A stretch of 64,000 bases of DNA from Chryseobacterium sp. BLS98. Lineage in GTDB: Bacteria > Bacteroidota > Bacteroidia > Flavobacteriales > Weeksellaceae. The stretch lies in NCBI RefSeq assembly GCF_001045445.1, contig NZ_LFNF01000003.1, positions 992,001 to 1,056,000 of the forward strand. The letters run 5' to 3'. The notes beneath the pieces were generated by a model. The model was not told the origin of the DNA and made no database searches. It worked only from the letters and a program-made list of their open reading frames with translations. A program made the position numbers and the translations under genes. This document shows positions 17,592 through 25,727 of this stretch, one piece after another; the stretch's first letter is position 1, and the number at the start of each line of letters is the position of its first letter.

Positions 17592-17599
17592 TACCTTTG
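17592..17599 (+). promoter_or_regulatory. Candidate -7 box of the sspBCD operon
   Basis: TACCTTTG matches the Bacteroidota -7 consensus TAnnTTTG exactly and lies 18 bases before the sspB start codon, implying a very short leader. A weak -33 candidate (TTCG near 17565) lies about 23 bases upstream. Confidence 0.5.
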
Positions 17600-17617
17600 T
17601 ATATTAGAAATTAATTA

Positions 17618-18514
17618 ATGAGTATAAGTGATATAAACGTCAAACTACAATTTTCAGGACACGAATCCTTTTCTTGCAAGCAATTTTGGCTGAAGAAAGG
17701 ATACGACTTTGTTTGCAATAATAAAACTTTTACTGATGATGAAGTGGTAATAGATTTAGGGGTTGGAAAAAATATGGTTAGCTCTATCCGATACTGGTGC
17801 AAGGCCTTCAATATCATTGATGAGAAACATGATAGTCCTACAGAGTTGGGTAATTATATTTTTTCTGATGATGGTTATGACCCTTATTTAGAAGATATTG
17901 GAACTCTTTGGCTTCTTCATTATAATCTCATCAAAAAAAACAAAGCCTCTTTGTATTCATTGTTGTTCAATGAATTTCGTAAGGAGAGAATAGATTTTAC
18001 TAAAGAACACTTGCATTCTTTTTTAAAACGGAAGTGTAATGAAGATAAGTCTGTCAATTACAATGAAAAAACCATAACTACAGATATCAATGTTTTTTTC
18101 AGAAACTATGCTTCTCCCGAAAGAAAAACGAAAGTAGATGTTGAAGATGTATTTTCCAATATATTTTTGGATTTACAATTAATTCATCAGTATAAGAAAA
18201 TTGATATTGATGGTAAATTGGAAGACTGGTATAAGTTAGGAGGTGGAAAAACTGATAGTTTACCATCTGAAATCGTTTTATACTCCATAATTGATAATTA
18301 CGAGGATAGTACAATTAGCTTTAAACAATTACTTACTGGAATCAACTCTCCGGGAAATATTTTTGCCCTTAATGCTGAAGAATTATACAAACATATTGTA
18401 AATATTAGTAACAAATTTACCGGTATAGTTTATAGTGAGACGGCAGGTAACAGAACACTACAGTTCAAGGAACAGATTAATAAATGGGAAATTCTTAATG
18501 AGTACTATAGATAG
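17618..18514 (+). CDS. sspB: SspB-like DUF4007 protein of the DNA phosphorothioation system
   Basis: This 298-residue protein begins with a stretch typical of DUF4007 proteins: KLQFSGHESFSCKQFWLKKG, then VDLGVGKNMVSSIRYWCKAF and an LWLLHYNLI segment. In the characterised single-strand phosphorothioation system SspABCD, SspB carries this domain and nicks DNA at the modification site, providing the entry point for sulfur insertion. The assignment is supported by the next two genes, a large ATPase (SspC) and a PP-loop sulfurtransferase (SspD). It starts 18 bases after a TAnnTTTG box, the start of a chain of six overlapping or abutting genes, and its end overlaps sspC by 17 bases. No membrane segment is visible. 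Confidence 0.85.
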   Translation: MSISDINVKLQFSGHESFSCKQFWLKKGYDFVCNNKTFTDDEVVIDLGVGKNMVSSIRYWCKAFNIIDEKHDSPTELGNYIFSDDGYDPYLEDIGTLWLLHYNLIKKNKASLYSLLFNEFRKERIDFTKEHLHSFLKRKCNEDKSVNYNEKTITTDINVFFRNYASPERKTKVDVEDVFSNIFLDLQLIHQYKKIDIDGKLEDWYKLGGGKTDSLPSEIVLYSIIDNYEDSTISFKQLLTGINSPGNIFALNAEELYKHIVNISNKFTGIVYSETAGNRTLQFKEQINKWEILNEYYR

Positions 18515-21500
18515 AAAAAATTATCATTTTTCTCCTTCTGTAAACATAGTAAGAGATAATGGTGCACAGATAGATTATATACTAACTCCGAACGCCGAGT
18601 TGGTCCATTCACAATTAGTAACCGGATTTCAGATTGGAATCAGAGCATATAATTTAATTGGAGCTTATGGGACAGGAAAATCTGCTTTTTTAAAAGCTTT
18701 TGAGAATGACATAATAAATGTTTCGGATAATTTTCAAAATAAATCTTTAACTGGCTTTGATTTTATAAAATTCATCGGAGAATATACATCCTTTAAAAGG
18801 GCATTTGCTGATTTTCTAAATGTAGAGAATCCAAATTCTCAGAATATTATAAAAGCAATAAATGACTATTATTCAAAATTAAATTCAGGATTAATCATTC
18901 TTGTTGATGAATTCGGTAAGTTTTTAGAATATGCCGCTCAGAATAATCCTGAAGAAGAGTTGTATTTTATACAGGAACTAGCGGAATATGTCAATGACAA
19001 GAATAAGAATATTCTCTTTATATCAACGTTACATCAGGATTTCAATCAATATGCATTCAACTTATCGCAGGCACAAAAAAATGAGTGGGATAAGGTAAAA
19101 GGAAGATTAAAAGAGATTACTTTCAATGAGCCTGTAGAACAGCTTTTATTTTTAGCTGCAAAAAGAATTGATAAATTAGAATTTGAAACTGAAAATAATA
19201 ATTACAGAATCCTTTTCAAGGTTATACAAGATTCAAAATTATTTCCATTAAGAGATTATTTTAATGGAGATATAGGGGGGGAATTATTTCCTTTAGATGT
19301 TTTATCCGCATCCGTTCTTGCATTATCATTACAAAAGTATGGGCAAAATGAAAGGTCATTATTTTCATTTTTGGACTCGAACGATCCGTATAATTTATTT
19401 GATTATGATCAGGTTGGAAATCCTTATTTCAACGTCGCTTGTGTTTATGATTATTTAATCCATAATTATTATTCATTTTTGACAACCAAATACAATCCGC
19501 ATTATTCGCAATGGACAAATATTAGAGCTTCTATAGAAATGACTGACGGCAGTGCCATCGGAAGTCCTAGTAATGCCGTTAAAATTGTAAAAACAATTGG
19601 TTTATTAAATCTTTTTGGAAATTCATCGGGAAGTATAGATGAAGGTTTCATTGAACAATATGCAAAATTTTCTTTAGGTATCGATGATGCAAAAAATGTT
19701 ATTAACGAGTTACTAGCATTTCGAATATTAAGATATGTAGGGTATTCCAATCGTTTTGTATTAGCCCAAGGAACTGATTTAGATATTGAGAAAGCCTTAA
19801 ACGAAGCTTCTTTTTCTGTAGAAAAGCCTAGTAATATTACAGATTACATCAGAGATTATTTTACAGGCAATTATATTGCAGCAAAGTCCATTTATTATAC
19901 CAAAGGTACACCTCGTTTTTTTGAATTTAGAATAATTGAAAAATTAATTAGTGAAATACCAGCCGGAGAAGTAGATGGTTTTATTAATTTGATTTTTTCT
20001 AATGATATAAGTGAGAAGGACGTTGTTGACTTTTCCCAAAATAATGACGAGGCAATACTGATAGGTTACTATCAAAACTACGCACAAATACAGGAAGGTA
20101 TTTATGAGATTCTAAAAATTCAGAAAATAAAAGGGGATTATCTGAATGATAAAATAGCATTAAATGAACTTGGCGAATTGGAACTATTTCACAAAAACAC
20201 CTTAAATAAGTTAGTAAACGAAGATTTATATTCTAATAGTGGTAATGTAAAATGGTATTATAAAGGTCAATTGCTAAATATTTCTTCTTCAAAAAGTCTT
20301 AATAGAAAACTGTCAAGAATTTGTGATGAAGATATATATACGGGAACTCCAGTTTTCAGAAATGAAATGGTCAATAAAACGAAAATATCTTCCCCTATCT
20401 CTACTGCGAAAAAAGTTCTACTTAGAAACTTAGCAGATAATTGGCAGGTTGAAAATTTAGGGTTTGATTCTACCCATTTTCCTCCCGAGAAGACTATTTA
20501 TTTAAGTTTATTAAAGGAAACAGGAATTCATAGAATAGAAAATGGTTTATTAACAATTTCGAGACCTACAGATAATAGTTACGACCTGCTGTGGGAGCTT
20601 GGAGAAAAGTTCCTTGAATCTTCCAAGTATAGCAAAAGAAATTTACAAGATTTTATTGAACTAATGTCTGTAAAGCCTTTCAAATTGAAACAAGGATTTA
20701 TAGATTTTTGGTTGCCTATATTTCTTTTTATCAAACGAAATGATTTTGCACTTTTTTATGAAGATACATATATTCCTGAGTTGACTTTTGAGAATTTAGA
20801 ATTGGTTTCTAAAAAAGCGAAAGATTACGAAATAAAAGCTTTCGATGTAGAGGGAGTTAAGCTGAAAATGTTTAACCAATATAGAGAAATGCTAGAACAA
20901 ACGGAAAAGGATACCATTACAAATCAAAGTTTTATTGAAACAGTAAAACCTTTTCTGAAATTTTATAGAGAAATCCCTGATTACTCAAAGAAAACTTTGC
21001 GGTTAGGAAGAAAAGCTTTAAAGCTGAGGGATGCAATTGCCAATTCAAAAGATCCTGAAAAGACTTTTTTTGAAGATTTCCCTTCAGCGATGGAAGTTAG
21101 TATTGTCCAGCTACAAAATGACACAAAAAAGCTAGAACAATATATTTCTGAAATTCAATCATCAATAAGAGAAATCAGAACTTCTTATTCAGGACTGATT
21201 GAGAGATTTGAGAATTATATTTTAAATGAAATTGTTGGAGAAAATTTAGTTTTTGAAGAATATAAGACAAAGCTTCAGAATAGGTTTAAAAATATCAAAA
21301 AACATTTATTAAAGCCTAATCACAAGGTATTTGTTCAAAGACTGAGCTCACCTTTAGATGACAAAAATGCCTGGCTAAATTCATTAGTTCAGGTTTGCTT
21401 AGGAAAGACATTAGATAAGATAACTGATGATGAGGAAGCTAAATTATATACAATTTTCACAGATACTATTGCAGAATTGGATAATCTTAGCGAAATTAGT

Positions 21501-21713
21501 CAAAAAGATTTTGATGAAACAACAGAAGAAATCTTTAAAATAGAAATTACTTCATTTGTGGATGGGCTTAAGAAAAATTTAGTCCGTTTACCTAAGGAGA
21601 AAACAAAAGAAATTTCTGAAAAAGAAATAGAACTAAAAAAATTATTGGTAGATGATACCAGAATTAATATAACCATACTTGCAAATTTATTGCAGGAACA
21701 ACTGAAAAAATGA
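18498..21713 (+). CDS. sspC: SspC-like large P-loop ATPase
   Basis: This is a 1071-residue protein. I chose the ATG at 18498, 17 bases inside sspB, because the frame upstream of it only reads sspB sequence in another register. The Walker A motif GAYGTGKS is at residues 55-62 and Walker B LIILVDEF at 132-139, followed by helical AAA-type sequence and a long C-terminal region with coiled-coil-like stretches near residues 870-950. SspC is the ATPase partner of SspB and SspD in phosphorothioation and is thought to drive DNA binding or remodelling. Its stop overlaps sspD by 4 bases (ATGA). Length and motif placement agree with SspC rather than with the SMC-like DndD. Confidence 0.8.
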   Translation: MSTIDRKNYHFSPSVNIVRDNGAQIDYILTPNAELVHSQLVTGFQIGIRAYNLIGAYGTGKSAFLKAFENDIINVSDNFQNKSLTGFDFIKFIGEYTSFKRAFADFLNVENPNSQNIIKAINDYYSKLNSGLIILVDEFGKFLEYAAQNNPEEELYFIQELAEYVNDKNKNILFISTLHQDFNQYAFNLSQAQKNEWDKVKGRLKEITFNEPVEQLLFLAAKRIDKLEFETENNNYRILFKVIQDSKLFPLRDYFNGDIGGELFPLDVLSASVLALSLQKYGQNERSLFSFLDSNDPYNLFDYDQVGNPYFNVACVYDYLIHNYYSFLTTKYNPHYSQWTNIRASIEMTDGSAIGSPSNAVKIVKTIGLLNLFGNSSGSIDEGFIEQYAKFSLGIDDAKNVINELLAFRILRYVGYSNRFVLAQGTDLDIEKALNEASFSVEKPSNITDYIRDYFTGNYIAAKSIYYTKGTPRFFEFRIIEKLISEIPAGEVDGFINLIFSNDISEKDVVDFSQNNDEAILIGYYQNYAQIQEGIYEILKIQKIKGDYLNDKIALNELGELELFHKNTLNKLVNEDLYSNSGNVKWYYKGQLLNISSSKSLNRKLSRICDEDIYTGTPVFRNEMVNKTKISSPISTAKKVLLRNLADNWQVENLGFDSTHFPPEKTIYLSLLKETGIHRIENGLLTISRPTDNSYDLLWELGEKFLESSKYSKRNLQDFIELMSVKPFKLKQGFIDFWLPIFLFIKRNDFALFYEDTYIPELTFENLELVSKKAKDYEIKAFDVEGVKLKMFNQYREMLEQTEKDTITNQSFIETVKPFLKFYREIPDYSKKTLRLGRKALKLRDAIANSKDPEKTFFEDFPSAMEVSIVQLQNDTKKLEQYISEIQSSIREIRTSYSGLIERFENYILNEIVGENLVFEEYKTKLQNRFKNIKKHLLKPNHKVFVQRLSSPLDDKNAWLNSLVQVCLGKTLDKITDDEEAKLYTIFTDTIAELDNLSEISQKDFDETTEEIFKIEITSFVDGLKKNLVRLPKEKTKEISEKEIELKKLLVDDTRINITILANLLQEQLKK

Positions 21714-22816
21714 GAAAAGTAAGGCACGTAATGGGTATTTCTGGAGGCAAGGATAGTGGGGCCTTAGCTATCTATTTATTCGAAAAATATCCTCATTTAG
21801 ATATTGAATATTACTTTACTGATACCGGAAAAGAGCTGGAAGAAACGTACGAACTTATTCGTAACATTGAAACACATACCGGCAAAAAAGTAATACGTAT
21901 TGAAGCTGCGGAAGATAGCCACGAAGATCCCTTTGACCATTTCTTAAAATTATATGGAGGTTATTTACCTTCTTCCAATGCTCGTTGGTGTACAAAAAAG
22001 CTTAAACTTGAACCTTTTGAAGATTGGGTTGGTGATGATTTGGTTATTTCCTATGTTGGCATCAGAGGTGATGAAGACAGAGAAGGATACATCTCAAGAA
22101 AAGGTAACATCCAGTCAATTTTTCCTTTTCGCAAAAATATTTGGAGTGAAGACGTAGTTAGTAAAGTTTTAAAAAATTCAAATATTGAAAACCTTCTCAC
22201 TTGGTACAATGATTACATACCAGCTCAAAAATTATCACGAATTCAAGAAGTTGCTAATGAGCTTGTATCTCCCAGATATTTGGTTAAAGATAAATTGAAT
22301 GATTTATTGGATATCGATATCCAGGCATTTAATAGAGTTGTTTTTGAGTTTTTAAAAACAACGGAATATCCATTAGCCTATGAAAATGATTTTGCCTTGT
22401 TAGATAACGAAGATAATCTAGTGAGGGAAGATATTTTTAGCATATTAAAAAATAGTGGTGTTGGAATTCCTAAGTACTATGAAAAAGTTGAATTTGAAGT
22501 AAACGGTCAAAAAGGAGAATATGCTAGAAGCCGCTCAGGTTGTTTTTTCTGCTTTTATCAACAAAAAATAGAATGGATTTGGTTGTATGAGCAACATCGC
22601 GAACGGTTTGATAAAGCAATGGAATACGAAAAAGATGGTTATACTTGGATGCAAGATGAAAGTCTTGAGGACATTATTAAACCGGAGCGAATGGCTCAGA
22701 TCAAAGAGCAACAAATAAAAAAACTACAAAAAAATAACCAAAACAAAAAATCAGCTTATCTCTTAGACCTTTTAGATGATTCTGAAGGAGAAGGTTGTGC
22801 AAGTTGTTTTATTTAG
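21710..22816 (+). CDS. sspD: SspD/DndC-like PP-loop ATP pyrophosphatase, sulfur insertion
   Basis: This 368-residue protein is of the PAPS reductase/ATP pyrophosphatase family. The PP-loop SGGKDS is at residues 11-16, and a Cys in SNARWCTKKLKLEPF follows the Rossmann core. A paired-Cys segment (SGCFFCFYQQ) lies further on, and a last pair (GEGCASCF) closes the protein, probably ligating an iron-sulfur cluster or relaying sulfur. In Dnd and Ssp systems this enzyme activates the DNA backbone phosphate with ATP and accepts sulfur from the cysteine desulfurase, here encoded at 30733-31890. It overlaps sspC by 4 bases and is followed by the first restriction-module gene after 1 base. Confidence 0.9.
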   Translation: MRKVRHVMGISGGKDSGALAIYLFEKYPHLDIEYYFTDTGKELEETYELIRNIETHTGKKVIRIEAAEDSHEDPFDHFLKLYGGYLPSSNARWCTKKLKLEPFEDWVGDDLVISYVGIRGDEDREGYISRKGNIQSIFPFRKNIWSEDVVSKVLKNSNIENLLTWYNDYIPAQKLSRIQEVANELVSPRYLVKDKLNDLLDIDIQAFNRVVFEFLKTTEYPLAYENDFALLDNEDNLVREDIFSILKNSGVGIPKYYEKVEFEVNGQKGEYARSRSGCFFCFYQQKIEWIWLYEQHRERFDKAMEYEKDGYTWMQDESLEDIIKPERMAQIKEQQIKKLQKNNQNKKSAYLLDLLDDSEGEGCASCFI

Positions 22817-22817
22817 T

Positions 22818-23930
22818 ATGAATGATTCTAATATAATATATAAGGTTGATGGCTTCCGTTTTATTAATAGCTTACATACAACTGCAAGACAATTACCTAT
22901 ATGCTCTGAAATAATAAAACAACTTTCTAATAAACAGCTGCCTAAAGACATTTTGTTTCAGTTAATGGTTAAATGGAGTATACAGGAAGAATCTATTAAT
23001 GATAAATATAAAAATAGTAAAGGAAAACTAACCCAAAATGGAAAAGCAACAACAGCATTTAAAAATTATTTAGATTTATGTGAGTCATTGAAACTTGTAA
23101 TTCGGTTGAATGATTTTTACGCTAGTTCTCGACTTTCTTTTGTTCTAAAATATTTTATGGAACATAATGATGATAATTTTTCCAAAGCTGAGAAGATCTT
23201 TTATTTATTACAATTATTTTTAGTGGATTCAGATGGAATTTTATATGTGTTAGATGAAATAAATACTAGTTCCTTAAATCAAAAAGCCTTACAAGTGAAT
23301 TTTAAAGACAATTTTAACTTAAGACTTGTAACAAAGCAAATTTTAGCTACACCCATTGTTAAAAACTCTATTAACGAAAGATATAGAACGATTAATTATG
23401 TTTGGCAAAATCCTGAAAAATATGCTGAGCATTTGTTAATACCACGATGTGAATGGCTGACAACTTTGGGTATTTTAGACATAAAAAAAAATGGAAGTAG
23501 TACTATTTATTCCTTTACTAGTAATGGAAGAGTTTTTTTCGAAAAATTGCCAGTTCTTTCAAACTCTAAATTAAAAGATATTAATGAAATTTGGATTTTT
23601 CAGAATTTTTTTTCTATTATTAATTTTCTTTATCCAGGAAATAATACTATTTCATTTAAAGATATGGATCCTAAACAAAAGATTAATGAACTAGGCTTTA
23701 GTTTAGATAATGCTTTAAAGGTAGTTAAGACAAGTAATTCCTTTAAAATACCACTTTTTGATTGTTTAGTTTTTATTTGTATTGATTTATTTTCTAGCAA
23801 AAATATAATAATCGAAATGTCAGATGTTTTGGATATGTTAAAGGCGGGAATAACTTACGGTTTAAAGTCTTTTAATTTAAAGCATGAGGGTAGACTGAAC
23901 GAAAGTTATATAATATCAGAAATTATCTAA
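22818..23930 (+). CDS. Unrecognised winged-helix-like protein, candidate SspF-position gene
   Basis: This 370-residue protein is unrecognised. I start it at the ATG at 22818, one base after the sspD stop; a longer frame would merely read through the sspD end. The protein is mostly helical, and a winged-helix-like unit is suggested near residues 205-245 (LLIPRCEWLTTLGILDI followed by a hairpin SSTIYSFTSNGRVFFEKL). There are no nuclease or NTPase motifs. As the fourth gene of the sspBCD chain, followed by a PIN-like nuclease and an ATPase, it occupies the place of the first gene in reported sspBCD-sspFGH cassettes. By inference it is the DNA-binding or sensing part of the restriction arm. Its stop overlaps the next start (TAATG). 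Confidence 0.55.
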   Translation: MNDSNIIYKVDGFRFINSLHTTARQLPICSEIIKQLSNKQLPKDILFQLMVKWSIQEESINDKYKNSKGKLTQNGKATTAFKNYLDLCESLKLVIRLNDFYASSRLSFVLKYFMEHNDDNFSKAEKIFYLLQLFLVDSDGILYVLDEINTSSLNQKALQVNFKDNFNLRLVTKQILATPIVKNSINERYRTINYVWQNPEKYAEHLLIPRCEWLTTLGILDIKKNGSSTIYSFTSNGRVFFEKLPVLSNSKLKDINEIWIFQNFFSIINFLYPGNNTISFKDMDPKQKINELGFSLDNALKVVKTSNSFKIPLFDCLVFICIDLFSSKNIIIEMSDVLDMLKAGITYGLKSFNLKHEGRLNESYIISEII

Positions 23931-24550
23931 TGAAATTAAATTGTATAATTGATACATGTACTTGTATCGCTCTAAGCAATACTGAATTTAAGCAGAAAAG
24001 GGTCCTTGATCATCTGAATAATATTGCTGTTCTAAATTTCAGTCCTGAGGTTCATATAGAATTAAGAGATCACAGTGATAAAAATCTTCCGAAGTTTATT
24101 CACAATAAGTCAAGGAAATTAGGAACTAGCAAACACTCTATCAGTGAGTACGAACGCCGTATGCTAGGTAAAACTTTAACGTCTAGAGCTAAAAAAGGAA
24201 ATAAAGGGGAAATAGATAATTTTTTAGTATCTGTTGATCAAATTCATACCTTTAAAAAGAATAATGTTATATACATTACTGATGATAAAAAAGCCTTGAA
24301 TGGTGTTTTAGAAGAGTGGGCTCCCTGCTTTCCTGTTATCTCTGTATGGACCTCCTATGAAGTAATATTATACTTATATGCAGAGAAGATCATTCCATCA
24401 AAAGACATAGCAAATGACCTTATTCAAGACATTATTAACTTTACAGCGCCAAAACCTGCAGAGAGAAGTCCGAAGACAACTTCTGAAATAATGAGTTTAA
24501 AGGTCTCATACAAAAATAAAATAGAGAACATTAGTAAATTACTAAACTAA
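23930..24550 (+). CDS. PIN-like nuclease in the restriction module
   Basis: In this 206-residue protein the acidic residues of a PIN-domain active site can be picked out in order: Asp8 in CIIDTCTCIALS, Glu44 in EVHIELRDH, Asp96 in KGEIDNFLVSV and Asp118/Asp119 in VIYITDDKKAL. That is the usual D-E-D-D arrangement of PIN ribonuclease/deoxyribonuclease folds. It is not part of a toxin-antitoxin pair; its neighbours are the winged-helix-like gene and a P-loop ATPase. By inference it is the nuclease of the module that attacks DNA lacking phosphorothioate. It overlaps the upstream gene by 1 base and precedes the ATPase gene by 6. Confidence 0.65.
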   Translation: MKLNCIIDTCTCIALSNTEFKQKRVLDHLNNIAVLNFSPEVHIELRDHSDKNLPKFIHNKSRKLGTSKHSISEYERRMLGKTLTSRAKKGNKGEIDNFLVSVDQIHTFKKNNVIYITDDKKALNGVLEEWAPCFPVISVWTSYEVILYLYAEKIIPSKDIANDLIQDIINFTAPKPAERSPKTTSEIMSLKVSYKNKIENISKLLN

Positions 24551-24556
24551 ACCATT

Positions 24557-25648
24557 ATGAGTAATTTAAGATTAATCAATTTACAGTTTAATCCATTTAG
24601 AGATATCACTCCTTCATTAAGTAATAACTTAGTGTGGGCTGATATGAAGGATGTCAAATCAAAAATCAGCAAGGCTTATACTGATTGCATAAATAATAGC
24701 TCTAAACAAATTATTTTAAATTGGGGTGCCTATGGTGGTGGTAAGACTTTTAGTGCTTACTATTTCATAAAGGAAAAGTCAACTGAAAAGAATTTACAAC
24801 ATATTTACATCAGATGTCCGAAAGATGGAAGTAAAGCCACTGACGAGTTCTTTAAAAGTATCATTGACTATATTTCATTTGAAAAACTCCAACAACATAT
24901 TAATTCAATAATTAATAATCATGGAGAATCAGCTTTAATGAATTTTTTAACTCCTATTAGTAGTAGAGAATATGCTAAAGCTATTTGCTTAATAGGATCG
25001 GATGATCAGGATATATCTGAGTTAATGAATAGATTTCTTTATGTAGGGTTAACAAAAACTGAATTAAAAAAATTGGGATTAGCGAAAGATATTCAAACAG
25101 ATACAGATTCCATAAAATTTCTAGCTGGTATAATATCATGTTTTATTGGGGACGGAACTTTTTATGACGGGCGTGTTGTCTTTTGGATTGACGAAATGGA
25201 AGATTTAATATATTATGCTTCTAAAAATTACAAAGCTTTTTCTCAAGTCCTAAGAGACTTAATGGATAGTATCTCGACTAGTTTTTTGCTTTTTATGAAT
25301 TTTACTTTAGCCGAAGGAGAAGAGAGTACTATTGAGTTAATACTAGGCGGTGCAGTTTGGTCGAGAGTTACAAGAAAAATCAGATATAAGCAGTTTTCAT
25401 TTGAAAATGCCAAAGATTATAGTTTGGAATTATTAGAACAATCGAGGATAGATAAAAAAGATAAAGCTCCATTTAATGATGATGTAGTTGACACAGTTTT
25501 GAACTACATTCCAGAAAGCGCATTGACTCCAAGAGAAATTAATAAACATTTTAACTCTTTAATCGCTTATGTAATTGAAAATGATGCTAAGATTATTGAC
25601 ACTTCATTAGTCAATAGTTGGATCGCAGAATATAATGAAGATAATTAA
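24557..25648 (+). CDS. P-loop ATPase, candidate SspH-position gene
   Basis: This 363-residue AAA/ORC-like ATPase has Walker A GAYGGGKT at residues 57-64 and Walker B VVFWIDEMED at 207-216, both unambiguous. A preceding segment FNPFRDITPSL resembles the N-terminal FNPF lead found in ExeA/ORC-type ATPases. The C-terminal part is helical and ends with an Arg-rich, winged-helix-like unit (YIPESALTPREINKHFNSL). It is the last gene of the rightward chain sspB-sspC-sspD-winged-helix-PIN-ATPase. By inference it powers or gates the PIN nuclease. Whether this trio equals the published SspF-SspG-SspH could not be checked here. Confidence 0.75.
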   Translation: MSNLRLINLQFNPFRDITPSLSNNLVWADMKDVKSKISKAYTDCINNSSKQIILNWGAYGGGKTFSAYYFIKEKSTEKNLQHIYIRCPKDGSKATDEFFKSIIDYISFEKLQQHINSIINNHGESALMNFLTPISSREYAKAICLIGSDDQDISELMNRFLYVGLTKTELKKLGLAKDIQTDTDSIKFLAGIISCFIGDGTFYDGRVVFWIDEMEDLIYYASKNYKAFSQVLRDLMDSISTSFLLFMNFTLAEGEESTIELILGGAVWSRVTRKIRYKQFSFENAKDYSLELLEQSRIDKKDKAPFNDDVVDTVLNYIPESALTPREINKHFNSLIAYVIENDAKIIDTSLVNSWIAEYNEDN

Positions 25649-25727
25649 TTTCTATTCTTTATATGTGAAATTTTACTTAGTTACCTAAATAAGCTTCGGT
25701 TTCTTGTGCTAGCTATTAAGACACCTC

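Noticed and set aside
17618..22816. Dnd-type (DndBCDE) rather than Ssp-type modification
   Set aside because: No SMC-like DndD, no DndE-sized gene and no DGQHR-type DndB are present; DUF4007 plus a large AAA ATPase is the Ssp pattern.
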